Below, in pieces: positions 8,358 through 17,745 of a stretch of DNA of 64,000 bases (within the stretch, counting starts at the first letter, position 1; each line of letters begins with the position of its first letter). Both the position numbers and the translations under genes were made by a program. The notes under the pieces are model-generated. The model was not told the origin of the DNA. It worked only from the letters and a program-made list of their open reading frames with translations, and made no database searches. This DNA comes from Microglena sp. YARC (lineage: Eukaryota; Chlorophyta; Chlorophyceae; Chlamydomonadales; Chlamydomonadaceae), in NCBI GenBank assembly GCA_022414725.1, contig CM039462.1, positions 38,243,186 through 38,307,185 of the forward strand, in the 5' to 3' direction.

Positions 8358-9833
8358 ATGGAGGCGGAAGTTGTCGCTCGCCCCCCTAGAGTGTGCATCC
8401 TGTCTGCAAAATTCCGTTCAGAAATGAGGGCTATGCGCTCAGCACGCATGTGTGTGTCAACGGTCAAGTTAGAGTATCGCTTGACCGAGAAGGATCTCAC
8501 GACCCTGAGTTGCGAACGCAAACGAAATCCGATGTATCGGTCAGCAGCACCTATGCGTTTATATCTTATCCGCGACGTGGCTCGGGTTGCGCTTAAGAAG
8601 CATGCATCATCATCCCATACACGTATTCGAGTCCCCGCCATCTCTGTGGATGAGCGACGTACCTCTCGGGAGACGTTGCTTTCCAAGAAGCTTGGTGACA
8701 TTACGTTGGATTCCAGGATATTCTCCGTTTCGGAATCCGCATGCAGGGCCAGAGATTTGTACGTGAATTCTGGAAGAGGGGGGGGTGCTGTGAAAGTAGC
8801 TGCAGACATCATTGCTACAAATACTCGCCTTCACATTTTGGAGAGGGCTCTCGAGGATCGAGGGTGTGAACTTCGCAGTGACTCTCGTTTGTGCACAGGT
8901 TTTGTTGAAAACGACGACGGAGATCCAGAGGACATCGCTGTATCGATGCTTGAGATGAAATTCTTTCACAACCACACTGAGTACGCTTCAATTCTAGACG
9001 ATCTTTGGGAAGATGCCAGACGCGAGCGTGATGGGGAGTATGACAGCGACATCGACGAGTACGAGTACGACAATTACCACCACATCGATCCTCATGAGCT
9101 GAGTTCGTCTGCCAAGTCTGAAGCCATGAAGCAGTGGGCTGATACACACGATCTTGACGATGTCCTTGACATACCTGAAAGCCTGCGACCATCTGTCTTT
9201 CATCTGAAGGCAGAGTGTATCGTTTCCGACACCAGGAAAGCGTGGCGTGCTCGCCAGCCTCGAATTCCTGTCCAAGTCCTCAATAATATCGAGACGGTAT
9301 TCTACCAGATCCACAAGCGCACTCGCGATGCAGAGTCCCTGGCATCCCTGCGATCCACACTCGAAGATGCAGAGAGTGGACTGTCTGCACGTGTGGATGC
9401 CGTTTCTGTGATGTGGGATAAGATCCGTGAGTGGCCACATGCGATTCCCGGTGCGACCGTGATATTCGATACCGAGTTCAAGATTCTCAACGCGACCCAT
9501 GCTACCTACATCGCTTCCGCGGAGAAGTTTCGTATCGAGAAGGAGGAGAAGGCCCGTCTCAAGAAAGAGAGAGAGGATAAGTGTCGTATCGAGAAGGAGG
9601 AGAAGGCACGTCTCAATAAAGAGAGAGAGGATAAGTTTCAGGAGAGAAAACGTATCCAGAAGATGCATAAGGCACGTCTCAAGAAAGAGAAGGTGGATAA
9701 GTGTCTTATCGACGGGGAAGAAAAATCCAGTATCGAGAAAGATAGTTGTGTTTGTCCGGTTTGCAAAAAGACGTGCAAAAGTCGAGACGGTGTGAGCATG
9801 CACATGATTGACAAACATCAGCTGTACTACTAG
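8358..9833 (+). CDS. Large charged protein with conserved DSRLC/EMKF domain and C-terminal zinc finger
   Basis: The ~491-residue protein has three parts. The central domain contains LRSDSRLC...DIAVSMLEMKFF (about residues 175-215), which matches the protein at 29336-30626 and is a family I associate with algal and amoebal giant viruses. An acidic DSDIDEYEYD stretch follows. A Lys/Glu/Arg-rich segment made of a ~20-residue repeat (IEKEEKARLKKEREDK) is likely coiled coil. A C-terminal C2H2 finger reads CPVCKKTCKSRDGVSMHMIDKH. The start is uncertain because the first ~75 residues may be out of frame. About 75 bp of this gene (9436-9508) recurs at 13255-13327. Confidence 0.6.
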   Translation: MEAEVVARPPRVCILSAKFRSEMRAMRSARMCVSTVKLEYRLTEKDLTTLSCERKRNPMYRSAAPMRLYLIRDVARVALKKHASSSHTRIRVPAISVDERRTSRETLLSKKLGDITLDSRIFSVSESACRARDLYVNSGRGGGAVKVAADIIATNTRLHILERALEDRGCELRSDSRLCTGFVENDDGDPEDIAVSMLEMKFFHNHTEYASILDDLWEDARRERDGEYDSDIDEYEYDNYHHIDPHELSSSAKSEAMKQWADTHDLDDVLDIPESLRPSVFHLKAECIVSDTRKAWRARQPRIPVQVLNNIETVFYQIHKRTRDAESLASLRSTLEDAESGLSARVDAVSVMWDKIREWPHAIPGATVIFDTEFKILNATHATYIASAEKFRIEKEEKARLKKEREDKCRIEKEEKARLNKEREDKFQERKRIQKMHKARLKKEKVDKCLIDGEEKSSIEKDSCVCPVCKKTCKSRDGVSMHMIDKHQLYY

Positions 9834-9890
9834 GACACGAGTTCCTTATTGGCATCTGTAAGCGCTCAGCCACATGCACATGTAGACAGC

Positions 9891-9931
9891 AAAAATCCGC
9901 CGGGAAGTAGGAACGCCCATTATATCGTGCG
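9891..9931. mobile_element. Right-end fragment of AATGGGCG MITE
   Basis: AAAATCCGCCGGGAAGTAGG followed by AACGCCCATT is the terminal ~40 bp of the 166-bp MITE. The rest is missing. Confidence 0.7.
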
Positions 9932-9950
9932 AAGCGCAGAGGAACTCAGT

Positions 9951-10117
9951 TACACTCAGAACGTTACCGTTAAGGGAGACCGCTTACATTTTGCAGGGAT
10001 GCGGCGTGTTGTTGATGGGCTACAAAAACATGATGGTGTTCCACTGCAAAGTGGGTTGCTACACCACTTTAAGGTGTACCCCGTACACTCCAGAAAGCGG
10101 AAATTCCGTCGAGTGTA
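9951..10117. mobile_element. 167-bp mariner-derived MITE
   Basis: It begins TACACTCAGAACGTTACCG, like the family-C left end, and finishes CCGTCGAGTGTA, the family-A right end, with TA at both edges. Its right half is the family-A right-end module (GGTTGCTACACCACTTTAAGG...CGTACACTCC). A hybrid of the two families is suggested. Confidence 0.55.
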
Positions 10118-10124
10118 CACCTGA

Positions 10125-10484
10125 TTATCTATCGTGATGGGCCAACGCTACATTGTAGTGCTTCAGTTCAAATACATACTCGCGCCTGCGAGAAACCAGG
10201 GCATTCTCCACAATATTGAATGTGCGGCCGCCACTAGTAGGCAAGTAAGCAATTACTGTTAAATAGGCCTTGGTTGAATGAGACTGTAGGTGCGCGGTCA
10301 TCCCATCGCCAAGGGCAGACCGGTGCACCTTTTCTGCGTTTGAATCTATTCTACGCCTTTCAAGAACGCGTTGATTGTTCAGGGGTGACAACTGGATTTC
10401 TAGCAACTGGCCTGTCTGATTCGTCACGTGAATTGCCCCAGAAATGAGAACCCTCCATGTGCGCCGCACTGTAGCGAATCCCAT
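10125..10484 (-). CDS. Hypothetical protein, 119 aa
   Basis: The ORF runs from an ATG at 10484 to a stop just outside the MITE at 9951-10117. It alternates short polar and hydrophobic strands (WRVLISGAIHVTNQTG, KAYLTVIAYLP, REYVFELKHYNVAL), which suggests a small beta-rich fold. No signal peptide or known motif is visible. A family-A mariner end lies ~100 bp upstream. Confidence 0.45.
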   Translation of the reverse strand: MGFATVRRTWRVLISGAIHVTNQTGQLLEIQLSPLNNQRVLERRRIDSNAEKVHRSALGDGMTAHLQSHSTKAYLTVIAYLPTSGGRTFNIVENALVSRRREYVFELKHYNVALAHHDR

Positions 10485-10584
10485 GTTCCACCGAATGTAG
10501 TAAGTCGCCTACAAACCATTTATACTCAATCTGAGAAAGTTGGACATGCCATGCGATTCTCAGTTTTGCAAACATTTATTTCCA

Positions 10585-10622
10585 TCTGATATATGTTTCA
10601 TTTTACTGTTCCGCCGACTGCA
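10585..10622. mobile_element. Family-A mariner transposase-side end fragment
   Basis: TGATATATGTTTCATTTTAC followed by TGTTCCGCCGACTGCA matches the transposase-proximal terminal repeat of elements A and B, with the terminal TA changed to CA. Only the end is present. Confidence 0.7.
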
Positions 10623-10675
10623 GATACCACCAACAAAACACAGGCTAGTGTAAAACCCTGAACCCTACGTACTTT

Positions 10676-10687
10676 ATATATCATCTT
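10676..10687 (+). promoter_or_regulatory. TATA-like promoter of ankyrin gene
   Basis: TATATATCATCT within TACTTTATATATCATC lies ~40 bp before the ATG at 10719. Position and AT content contrast with the GC-rich coding region. Confidence 0.35.
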
Positions 10688-10718
10688 CTCGCTTCTTGCA
10701 TTATGTCTGTCCATCAAG

Positions 10719-12125
10719 ATGCATTCTCTCACGCGTCCATCATCATCTTCGTCGTCGTTTCCTGTGCTGACGACGTCGTTGCCACGTGAAATTATGTTTC
10801 AAATAGCCATTCTGTCTTCGAACCCCCGGATCGTCCTGGTGTGCAAAACCCTGCGCAAAGGATTCCCGGGAGCGGCCCTCGCCCAACTGATAAGTCCGCC
10901 GCATAGAGCAGGAGAGATGATGGCGAAGGGGGGGCGTGCCGACCTCCTAAAAGTATGCCTGGAGTCAGATCCGCTGCGCATAAAGGTAAAGAAGGCAGGC
11001 ACCCACCCCATACCACCAAAATTTAGGGCGAACGCAATCAACAGCAGAGCACTGTGGGCGGCGGCCAAGGCAGGCCACGCAGACGTGTGCAGACTACTAA
11101 TGGACCCAGCGGTGGCTGGACTTGCGTTCCGGGCACGCGCGAACGCCGACAACAGCAGGGCCCTGTGGGATGCAGCCAAGGCGGGACACGCAAGTGTCTG
11201 CAAGCTGCTGATGGACCCCGCGGTGGCTGGCCATGCGTCCAGGGCCCGCGCGAACGCCGTCAACAGCAGGGCCATGTTTGAGGCGGCCAGGGCAGGCCAC
11301 GTAGACGTGTGCAGACTACTAATGGACCCCACGACGGCCGGCCATGCGTCCAGGGCCCGCGCGAACGCCGTCAACAGCAGGGCCCTGTGGGCGGCGGCCG
11401 AGGCAGGCCACGCTGACGTTTGCAAGCTGCTGATGGACCCGGTGGTGGCGGGCCCCGGGTTCAGGGCGCGTGCGAACTACGGCGACAGCTGGGCATTGAG
11501 ATTGGCTGCCCAGAACGGACACGCGGACGTCTGCAAGCTGCTGATGGATCCAGCGGTGGCTGGAATTGAGTTCAGGGCCAGGGCGAAGGCTTGCAACAGC
11601 TGGGCACTGAGATTGGCTGCCCAGAACGGACACGCAGATGTGTGCAGACTACTAATGGACCCCACGGCGGCAGGTGGCCCGAGTTCCGGTCCTGTGCGAG
11701 CTACGGCGACAGCTGGATCTTGTGTGCGGCCGCAGGGAAGGTCATGCGGACGTCTGCAAGCTGCTGATGGCGGCCCCCGGGTTCCCGGCACGCGCGAACG
11801 CCGCCAACAGCAGGGCCCTGTGGGTGGCGGCCGCTGCAGGCCACACGGACGTGTGCAGACTACTAATGGACCCCGTCGTGGCAGGAGGCCACGAGTTCCG
11901 GGCCGGGCGAACGCCGTCGACAGCAGGGCCTTTTGTGAGGCTGCCAAGGCAGGACACGCGGACGTGTGCAGACTACTTATGGACCCCGTGGTGGCGGGCG
12001 ACGAGTTCCGGGCCCGCGCGAACGCCGTCAACAGCATGGCCTTGTGCGAGGTGGCCAAGACAGGCTACGTGGAAGTCTGTAAGGTGCTGATGGATCTAGT
12101 AATGGTGGAGGCAGGCAGGACATGA
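10719..12125 (+). CDS. F-box plus ankyrin-repeat protein, GC-rich copy
   Basis: The 468-codon ORF starts with an F-box-like segment (LPREIMFQIAILSSN...LVCKTLRKGFPG, residues ~26-55) and then tandem ~37-residue ankyrin-like units of the form NSRALWAAAKAGHADVCKLLMDP. Such proteins in large DNA viruses act as substrate adaptors for host SCF ubiquitin ligases; that role is inferred. Between ~11675 and ~11905 the frame runs out of register and then returns, as two compensating indels would produce. The repeat continues in the +1 frame there (GHADVCKLLM...NSRALWVAAAAGHTDV). It is the only large plus-strand member and is markedly richer in G+C than the cluster at 47-64 kb. Confidence 0.8.
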   Translation: MHSLTRPSSSSSSFPVLTTSLPREIMFQIAILSSNPRIVLVCKTLRKGFPGAALAQLISPPHRAGEMMAKGGRADLLKVCLESDPLRIKVKKAGTHPIPPKFRANAINSRALWAAAKAGHADVCRLLMDPAVAGLAFRARANADNSRALWDAAKAGHASVCKLLMDPAVAGHASRARANAVNSRAMFEAARAGHVDVCRLLMDPTTAGHASRARANAVNSRALWAAAEAGHADVCKLLMDPVVAGPGFRARANYGDSWALRLAAQNGHADVCKLLMDPAVAGIEFRARAKACNSWALRLAAQNGHADVCRLLMDPTAAGGPSSGPVRATATAGSCVRPQGRSCGRLQAADGGPRVPGTRERRQQQGPVGGGRCRPHGRVQTTNGPRRGRRPRVPGRANAVDSRAFCEAAKAGHADVCRLLMDPVVAGDEFRARANAVNSMALCEVAKTGYVEVCKVLMDLVMVEAGRT

Positions 12126-12283
12126 GTTCACGGAACGGTCGGTTCCTCCTCCATCGTGTATTGTATGTTGTGTCCGCAAGGTTTCTACAGAAGTAGTTCA
12201 ACCTACGAAAGTCCTTCTTCTTCACCTTAGCGAAAGCATAACTATATAATTATAAATGGACATATCCCACCACAAGTTGTCCC

Positions 12284-12493
12284 ATGGCGTCTGCAAACAA
12301 TGCGCCCCCCCCGGATTGGACTCTCATACACAAAGCAAAGATCAAAGATCTGGAGAGCGGCGAATTCAACTCGTTGGGTCCATTCCAAACAACGCTTGGA
12401 ATATTTCAACGTGTGTTTCTTTTGATACCTTTGACCATTGTGGTATTAGTTGTCTATATCTTCCACATGTTGCTCGAAATTTATATCTTCTAG
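12284..12493 (+). CDS. Small single-pass membrane protein
   Basis: The 69-residue ORF starts at an ATG in CCATGGCG context. A polar N-terminus is followed by one strong hydrophobic segment (VFLLIPLTIVVLVVYIFHML). The longer overlapping frame (12256-12534) lacks such a coherent pattern. A virion or ER membrane role is possible but unproven. Confidence 0.5.
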   Translation: MASANNAPPPDWTLIHKAKIKDLESGEFNSLGPFQTTLGIFQRVFLLIPLTIVVLVVYIFHMLLEIYIF

Positions 12494-12660
12494 TTTGCAA
12501 TGTTGTATTAGCCAAGGAGGGGTCAGATGAATAACTGTTCCCATTGAATATTGTAAATTACTGAACTTGTTTTGCAGAATCTGGATGAGAATCGTTGGAA
12601 TCTATCCGAATCTACAAATTAGTATAAGAATAATTTCATGTTTGAGACTAAAGAGTGAAT

Positions 12661-13083
12661 ATGGCTACTATTTCATTGTACCATTTGAATATAATGATAG
12701 TTTCGTTGGTTCGCGATGCCAGTGTGCTAGAGAGAACTGATTGGATAGAATGGATTAATCGTATATCCCGTATATACAATCATAAAATACCAAAGTCGTT
12801 GATCGAGTCTCTTGCAAAATTAAACATACCAGAGCTTGACGAGTTTGTCAAATCTCAACGGTGCGTGATGACAGAAAACAATAAAAAGAAAGCCAAACAG
12901 ATTGCAGAAGTCGAAGCTAGGTACGCGCAATGGATACATAGACGTGATTCTGGAAACCAACGAGTTCATAGAGAAAGATTAGACAAGATCCAGCGTGAAC
13001 TTGACGAGGCTCGCGAAAAAGGAAAAATGTGCACACGATGCATATGTTCAAAAAATGGCTCCGGAGTGGGATCGGGCGATTAG
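12661..13083 (+). CDS. Hypothetical protein with C-terminal coiled coil
   Basis: The ~140-residue product begins MATISLYHLNIMIVSL. It has a Lys/Glu/Arg-rich heptad-like region (ENNKKKAKQIAEVEARYAQW...RLDKIQRELDEAREKG) and ends in a short Cys pair (CTRCIC). The ATG at 12661 is preferred over GTG at 12655. No family was recognised. The surrounding DNA is AT-rich. Confidence 0.5.
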   Translation: MATISLYHLNIMIVSLVRDASVLERTDWIEWINRISRIYNHKIPKSLIESLAKLNIPELDEFVKSQRCVMTENNKKKAKQIAEVEARYAQWIHRRDSGNQRVHRERLDKIQRELDEAREKGKMCTRCICSKNGSGVGSGD

Positions 13084-13149
13084 TTGTTTTGTGAAACAAA
13101 GGGAGACGGACAGACTTAAGTGGATGGGGTTGTAATGTTTAATCCCCGC

Positions 13150-13245
13150 AGCGGAGCGACCGAGCCACTCGTGGATGTAGCCGGTCTCCACATATGGACT
13201 GTGACAAATAGGCGGAAAGCGTGAGAGAAGAAGGGGGATGTCACG
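13150..13245. repeat. ~95-bp dispersed repeat (second copy 24537-24636)
   Basis: GCGACCGAGCCACTCGTGGA and the following ~75 bp recur at 24537-24636 with about ten differences. Both copies end at GATGTCACGGCGG and then diverge. Neither has a convincing ORF. Confidence 0.75.
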
Positions 13246-13254
13246 GCGGCTTCC

Positions 13255-13327
13255 ACATGCGATTCCCGGTGCGACCGTGATATTCGATACCGAGTTCAAG
13301 ATTCTCAACGCGACCCATGCTACATGG
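13255..13327 (+). repeat. Fragment duplicated from gene at 8358-9833
   Basis: CATGCGATTCCCGGTGCGAC and the following ~55 bp are nearly identical to 9439-9508 (residues HAIPGATVIFDTEFKILNAT). It is a stranded piece of that gene. Confidence 0.8.
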
Positions 13328-13505
13328 TATTTGCAGATCCAATGCCGCAATCAGGCTGTCGACGCCACGACCTGTCCACACGTACTGGAAGACGACATCG
13401 GCCATCTCCCGAAAGACGGCACCTGAATTACCCGCGTCAAGTTGGTAGTACTCGTATCCAACGTCGCGACGGGGATTGAATCGAGGGTCTCCGAAAACCA
13501 GGAAA
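13328..13505 (-). pseudogene. C-terminal fragment of a T5orf172/GIY-YIG-like gene
   Basis: The minus strand reads FNPRRDVGYEYYQLD...GAVFREMADVVFQYVWTG, aligning with the end of the gene at 24875 (QPRRDVGAEYFEVG...NGMLSNILKYAWSG). No N-terminal half is present. It abuts the 8358-9833 gene fragment on one side and a MITE on the other. Confidence 0.6.
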
Positions 13506-13527
13506 GCGTGGCTTTATTTGAGAAATA

Positions 13528-13692
13528 ATGGGCGTTCCTTCCTCCCAGCGGATTTTTTGAAATTTCTACTCAGAATTTAGAGTCTCCGGAAAGACTCGCT
13601 AGCTTGAGACATCTGCACCAAGGAATCACGAATACGCTCCAGACCATGTTTAGTAACCAGTTAAAATCGGCCGGGAGGCAGGAACGCCCATT
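13528..13692. mobile_element. 165-bp MITE (AATGGGCG family)
   Basis: Inverted ends AATGGGCGTTCC and GGAACGCCCATT are flanked by AAAT on both sides, a 4-bp target duplication. It shares the inner sequence with the copies at 4889, 36162, 46365 and 47443. Confidence 0.85.
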
Positions 13693-13703
13693 AAATACTG
13701 TAT

Positions 13704-14699
13704 CTATCCTTGGAAGGCGAGACCGACATTGTGGTCGGAGAGGATCTGTCGCACTCGGGTGTTAAGTCGCATCTGCGCGTAGAAAGTGCTAGGCTTAACG
13801 ACAGGATATACGATCCTCACGTCTGTCCCGAAGCTGGTCATGTCGAACACAACCACCTGCACTCCACCCGCTCCATTCTCCTTGTACTTCCTTAGAATAT
13901 CGGGCTTAATGCGTGTGAAGTCGACATCCGGGTAGTTCTCTTTTTTAGTGGGATTAAGAAGGTCGTTGATTATGATACGACGCACGAAGGATACGTCGGT
14001 CAATTCCCCTATGTCCCCCCTGTTAGTGAGCTTGACATTCACATGCATCCACTTGTTTGTAGCGAGAGAGAGATTGGTCGTAACATTGTTGTATATAGTG
14101 TTGTTGGGGATGGTGATGTACGCATAGGTGTGGAAGTCCCGAACTACCGTGTGTAGCAGACGGAAGTCAACCACAATACCAATTACGTCTTTGACCTGTA
14201 TGGTGTCGCCGATGCGGTAGATTGCAAAGGTTGCAATCAGCACACCCGATAAGAAGTCGCCAAGCACTCCCTGCATTGCCAGACCGATGGTTAAACCGAA
14301 AGCGGTAATAATCGCAACCACACCCGTTGTGTGCAGCCCCACGACCTGCATTGTCACAAACACACCCAGAATTAGAACGACCCAGAACGCCATCAAGGCG
14401 ATCAGCCTGGTGAGAACGCTCCGCTTGTCATCTGTCTTAATGTTCCCCAACTCCTTTCCTGAATCGTCTGATTTTTGTAGGGTCACGGCGACGATGTCAC
14501 GGTCCTTGGCCAGGACGATTCCCCGAATACCGACCGCGATTGCAATGGTCACCACAATCATGACCATCGCAATCCCTCCGCGGGTCAATATGCCGCGACT
14601 AGAAAGATCCCAAATGTTCGATTTCTTGTTTTTTACCTCCCCTTTGCCCTTAACGGAATATTTTGTCAAACGACTCAACGTTTTTGAGGCGGCCAACAT
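13704..14699 (-). CDS. MscS-family mechanosensitive ion channel
   Basis: The 331-residue protein has three predicted transmembrane segments at about residues 42-62, 103-123 and 127-158. The last holds the Gly/Ala-rich pore helix typical of MscS (AFGLTIGLAMQGVLGDFLSG). The following beta domain (YRIGDTIQVKDVIGIVVDF...ITIPNNTIYN) is the MscS middle domain. Such channels open under membrane tension and are rare in viruses. TTTACTTTATAAGAATG places a TATA-like box almost against the start, so the transcript leader would be very short or a downstream start used. Confidence 0.85.
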   Translation of the reverse strand: MLAASKTLSRLTKYSVKGKGEVKNKKSNIWDLSSRGILTRGGIAMVMIVVTIAIAVGIRGIVLAKDRDIVAVTLQKSDDSGKELGNIKTDDKRSVLTRLIALMAFWVVLILGVFVTMQVVGLHTTGVVAIITAFGLTIGLAMQGVLGDFLSGVLIATFAIYRIGDTIQVKDVIGIVVDFRLLHTVVRDFHTYAYITIPNNTIYNNVTTNLSLATNKWMHVNVKLTNRGDIGELTDVSFVRRIIINDLLNPTKKENYPDVDFTRIKPDILRKYKENGAGGVQVVVFDMTSFGTDVRIVYPVVKPSTFYAQMRLNTRVRQILSDHNVGLAFQG

Positions 14700-14726
14700 T
14701 CTTATAAAGTAAATATCTTAAATTCG

Positions 14727-14791
14727 AACTTGAAATGCGTTTTATAAACGCATGAATTATATTATATTGAAATGCGTTTTATAAACGCCTC
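14727..14791. repeat. Paired near-palindromic repeat
   Basis: GAAATGCGTTTTATAAACGC occurs twice, about 45 bp apart, upstream of the MscS gene. Each copy is close to self-complementary (GCGTTTTATAAACGC). It may be an operator or a hairpin. Between 14800 and 14990 I see nothing further. Confidence 0.5.
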
Positions 14792-14994
14792 GTCCAGTGA
14801 GAAAAGTAGTGCCCTTTTTTGCAAAGTCACGGGGAATATATAGGCACGATGATGAGCGAAGTGCATGTTTACATTGATAATGTGGCTTTTCAATATAATT
14901 ATTTGCTTTGTCCGGCTTGAATACTTGAAAGTCAAAGAACGTTGACAAACCGGTCAAGGATATAATCACTATTGGGATGATGGGTCGTCTACAG

Positions 14995-15300
14995 TACAGT
15001 CAACGGAATACTAAAATGAAACCGCTTCGTGTACGGCACACCTTACCCATCTAATGGTGTAGCAGCCCAATTGTGTCCATTGAAGGACCAGCCGCACTTA
15101 AGCGATTCCGAGGCACGGTCAAACTGCACGGGACGCACTCGGACATTGTGCGGTACTTCATTACTGGAAACCCTGACTTCGTAGACACCACTTCATTCGA
15201 GGACGTGTGACGACGAGACGAGGAGTGACGATGAATGAATGTACGGACAGACGGATTGGGTCACCGGTAAGGTGTCACACAATTTGTGTCTCCGACTGTA
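14995..15300. mobile_element. Possible 306-bp mariner-derived element
   Basis: The left end TACAGTCAACGGAATACTAA is a family-A terminal repeat. The right end GTGTCTCCGACTGTA matches the right end of the MITE at 34053-34290. Both begin or end with TA. The left ~120 bp match the cargo elements' right-end module, with deletions. Whether the two ends belong to one element is uncertain. Confidence 0.4.
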
Positions 15301-15311
15301 TTCGTTCTGTA

Positions 15312-17452
15312 TTAAAACTGTACGACATCGTTCGAAGTTGCGGCCGCGTTCGAAGTTGCGGCCGCGGCCTCGGCCTCGGCCGCAATGCGGCGTTTTCTGC
15401 GCAAGATAAGAATGAAGACGATGGTAGCAATCAAAATCGTGCCCAGACCGACTCCCAACCCGACGCCCAACGCGATGCTCGAACTGCCCCCGGATCCGTC
15501 TTCCGATGGCATCTGAGGTGTGGGCGCATCCGTGATGATGGGGGGGGGCGTTTCAGACACGGGGGACACGGAGACCTCTGTGACCCCCCACGTGTTCTTG
15601 AAGGTCTCCTGGAACACGATGTTCTCCGTCGCGGGTGGTTCGTTCGCGTACCGAACCGTGACGTCCACGACCACCGACCCCGGGCGTATGCCGGTAATTG
15701 AGACGAGCTCGTTAGGGACGTCCAGGTTCTTTGCGATCTCTTCGCGCACGGAGTCGTTGAAGACCTGCAAGGCATTGGGGTCGGTCTCGAGGATAGAGTA
15801 ATCGATTCCGATGAAGGATATGGTGAGGCGCGATGCATAGCACCTGGGTATGTACGGGTCGTCGCTGTCGCACTGGGTTTCGGAAATGAGAGAGCGCCAG
15901 TCGTGGTTTGTCGAGGGCAGGGTCTGCGCCGACGATGAGTCGCTCCCGAAGACTGTCCACTCCCATTCCGTGAGCGCGAGTCTGGTGTCGGGTGGCGGCG
16001 AGGACCGCGGAGTCATCTTGAGAACGATGTCGATGACGCCGTTCAGCTCCGTGCGGTACGAAATAGCGCGCGCGACGTCCACGCAGTCCTCAGCGCTTAG
16101 CCCCCCAGGGAGTACCGTTCCCGTTCCCGACGGGCACGAGACGCACCGCGCGGCGTCCGCGGACGCGAAGGTGTTCAGAGGGCAAATGCGGCACGTCGGG
16201 TTCGCCTCCGGATCCGGAGCGAACCATCCGGGATCGCACGGCCAGCAGGACACGCCGTCGCCCATGCGCCCCGCGCCGCATCCTGAGCAAAAGGAGGCAC
16301 TCTTGTCTTTGCGCAGCGAACTGCTTTCACCGGGGTCGTCGATATCCACCCTGTAGTCATGGCCCAGCCTGGAGTCCTGGTCGCTCTTCGTAGAGAAGCC
16401 CGACGGGCAGGGGGTGGGCGCTTCCAGCGCTGCGATCAGCGTCGCGACGACCTGCCCCACGGGGGACGTCACGAGAGGCTGCATCCACCAGCTCTGCGGG
16501 ACAGGCACCAGCCAGTATCGCATCCCTAGGGCGCGCGAGAGCTGCATGAAGTCCCAGTGCGGCTCGAAGGTGAACATCATTTCGATGAGGGGCGTCCCTG
16601 GCGAGCAGAACATCGCGTTCACGAGGCCCGCTCCGTGGAAGCCCACCACAGCCGCCGCTCCTCTGAAGAGCGCGACGATCTGCGTCGGTGTTTCGATGCC
16701 GGTGAAGACGACGAGCGGGTAGGGCGACGCGTGGCGCAGCGCCTTGATGAGCTCGTGCTCGTTGAGCATCCTGCGATCGCTCGACGACCCGCGGGATACG
16801 TAGATAACGTAGGGCCTGTCGTTTTCGACCCGCGCGGGCAGGTGCGCGAGGACAGCTCGCACCAGATCGGGGTTCGTGTAGCCGGTGTGCCCCGGAGACG
16901 GGACAAACAGCTCGTCGGCGTGGTACACGGTGTGGTGGTCGTACTGCACGATTCTGTGCGCTGGAAGGTCGAATAGCGTCTGGATCCACGTTGTGTCGTT
17001 CTTCCAGACGAGAAGCTTCACCTCGGGGTCTGCGCGCAGGAGCGCGATGCCCTCGGCGATCTTGGGACGATTTCGTACATGAAATGGAACGTCATGAACC
17101 CGTAGCTGTGGACCACTGAGAACAGCTTGGCGTGGCTCTCATCGCGGGGAAAGTGGCTCAGGCGTTGGATCAGGGCGTCGAACGGCATCCTCGGTTCCGA
17201 TACGAGCGGGTACACCACTTCGCGGGCGTGCGGGACGAGAACGTCGCCCAGGGGACCGGCGACGAGTGCCCTGTCGTACCGGGTGACTCCGATGACGGGG
17301 GGGTACGGGCGGTCCTCGGGGTTCTGCACGAACCACGCACGCAGTTCGGTGGTCAGCACGTCGGCATTGAGCACGCGAACCTTGAGGTAGGTGCACGAGA
17401 TACCGGTTACTAAAATCAGGGAGAGGGCAGCTATGGGAAGCCGGTACTTCAT
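15312..17452 (-). pseudogene. GT61-like glycosyltransferase fused to Cys-rich and membrane-anchor region (one frameshift)
   Basis: Two frames join near 17070. The first (17452-~17070) has an N-terminal signal anchor (LPIAALSLILVTGISC). The second carries the DUF563/GT61 core, with VIYVSRGSSSDRRMLNE and VGFHGAGLVNAMFCSPG. A Cys-rich receptor-like stretch (CSGCGAG...CWPCDPG...CRICPLNTF...CVSCPSG), a beta-rich segment and a C-terminal transmembrane helix (ALGVGLGVGLGTILIATIVF) with a basic tail follow. GT61 enzymes transfer sugars such as xylose or GlcNAc in the Golgi. The one-base shift may be an assembly error, since both halves are otherwise well kept. The region is strongly G+C-rich. Confidence 0.75.
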
Positions 17453-17745
17453 GGCAACTCGAAGCTTAATGGCGACGGAAGAGAGATAACAAAAAAAAGG
17501 AAATTATGCAGATTCGGGGCGAGGAGGGCCTTTTATCCTGCCCGGCGATTACGATTATGATTAGCACTACTGGTGATCACGACTTTACACTCGTTTTCGA
17601 GGAACGGACGGCGGAACCTTTCCCTTGGCGGGGCGCGTTATCAATGCGCCCGTCCTTGTAGTTCTCATCGACTGTGTTTAAGATGCATGATCATTCGCAC
17701 ATGCCACAGCGGCTGGCTGCCGCATGCCCCATGACCTTTAAAAAC

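Noticed and set aside
17450..17745. Helicase domain of the split primase downstream of 17746
   Set aside because: No Walker or superfamily 3 helicase motif is visible in any frame between 17453 and 17746.
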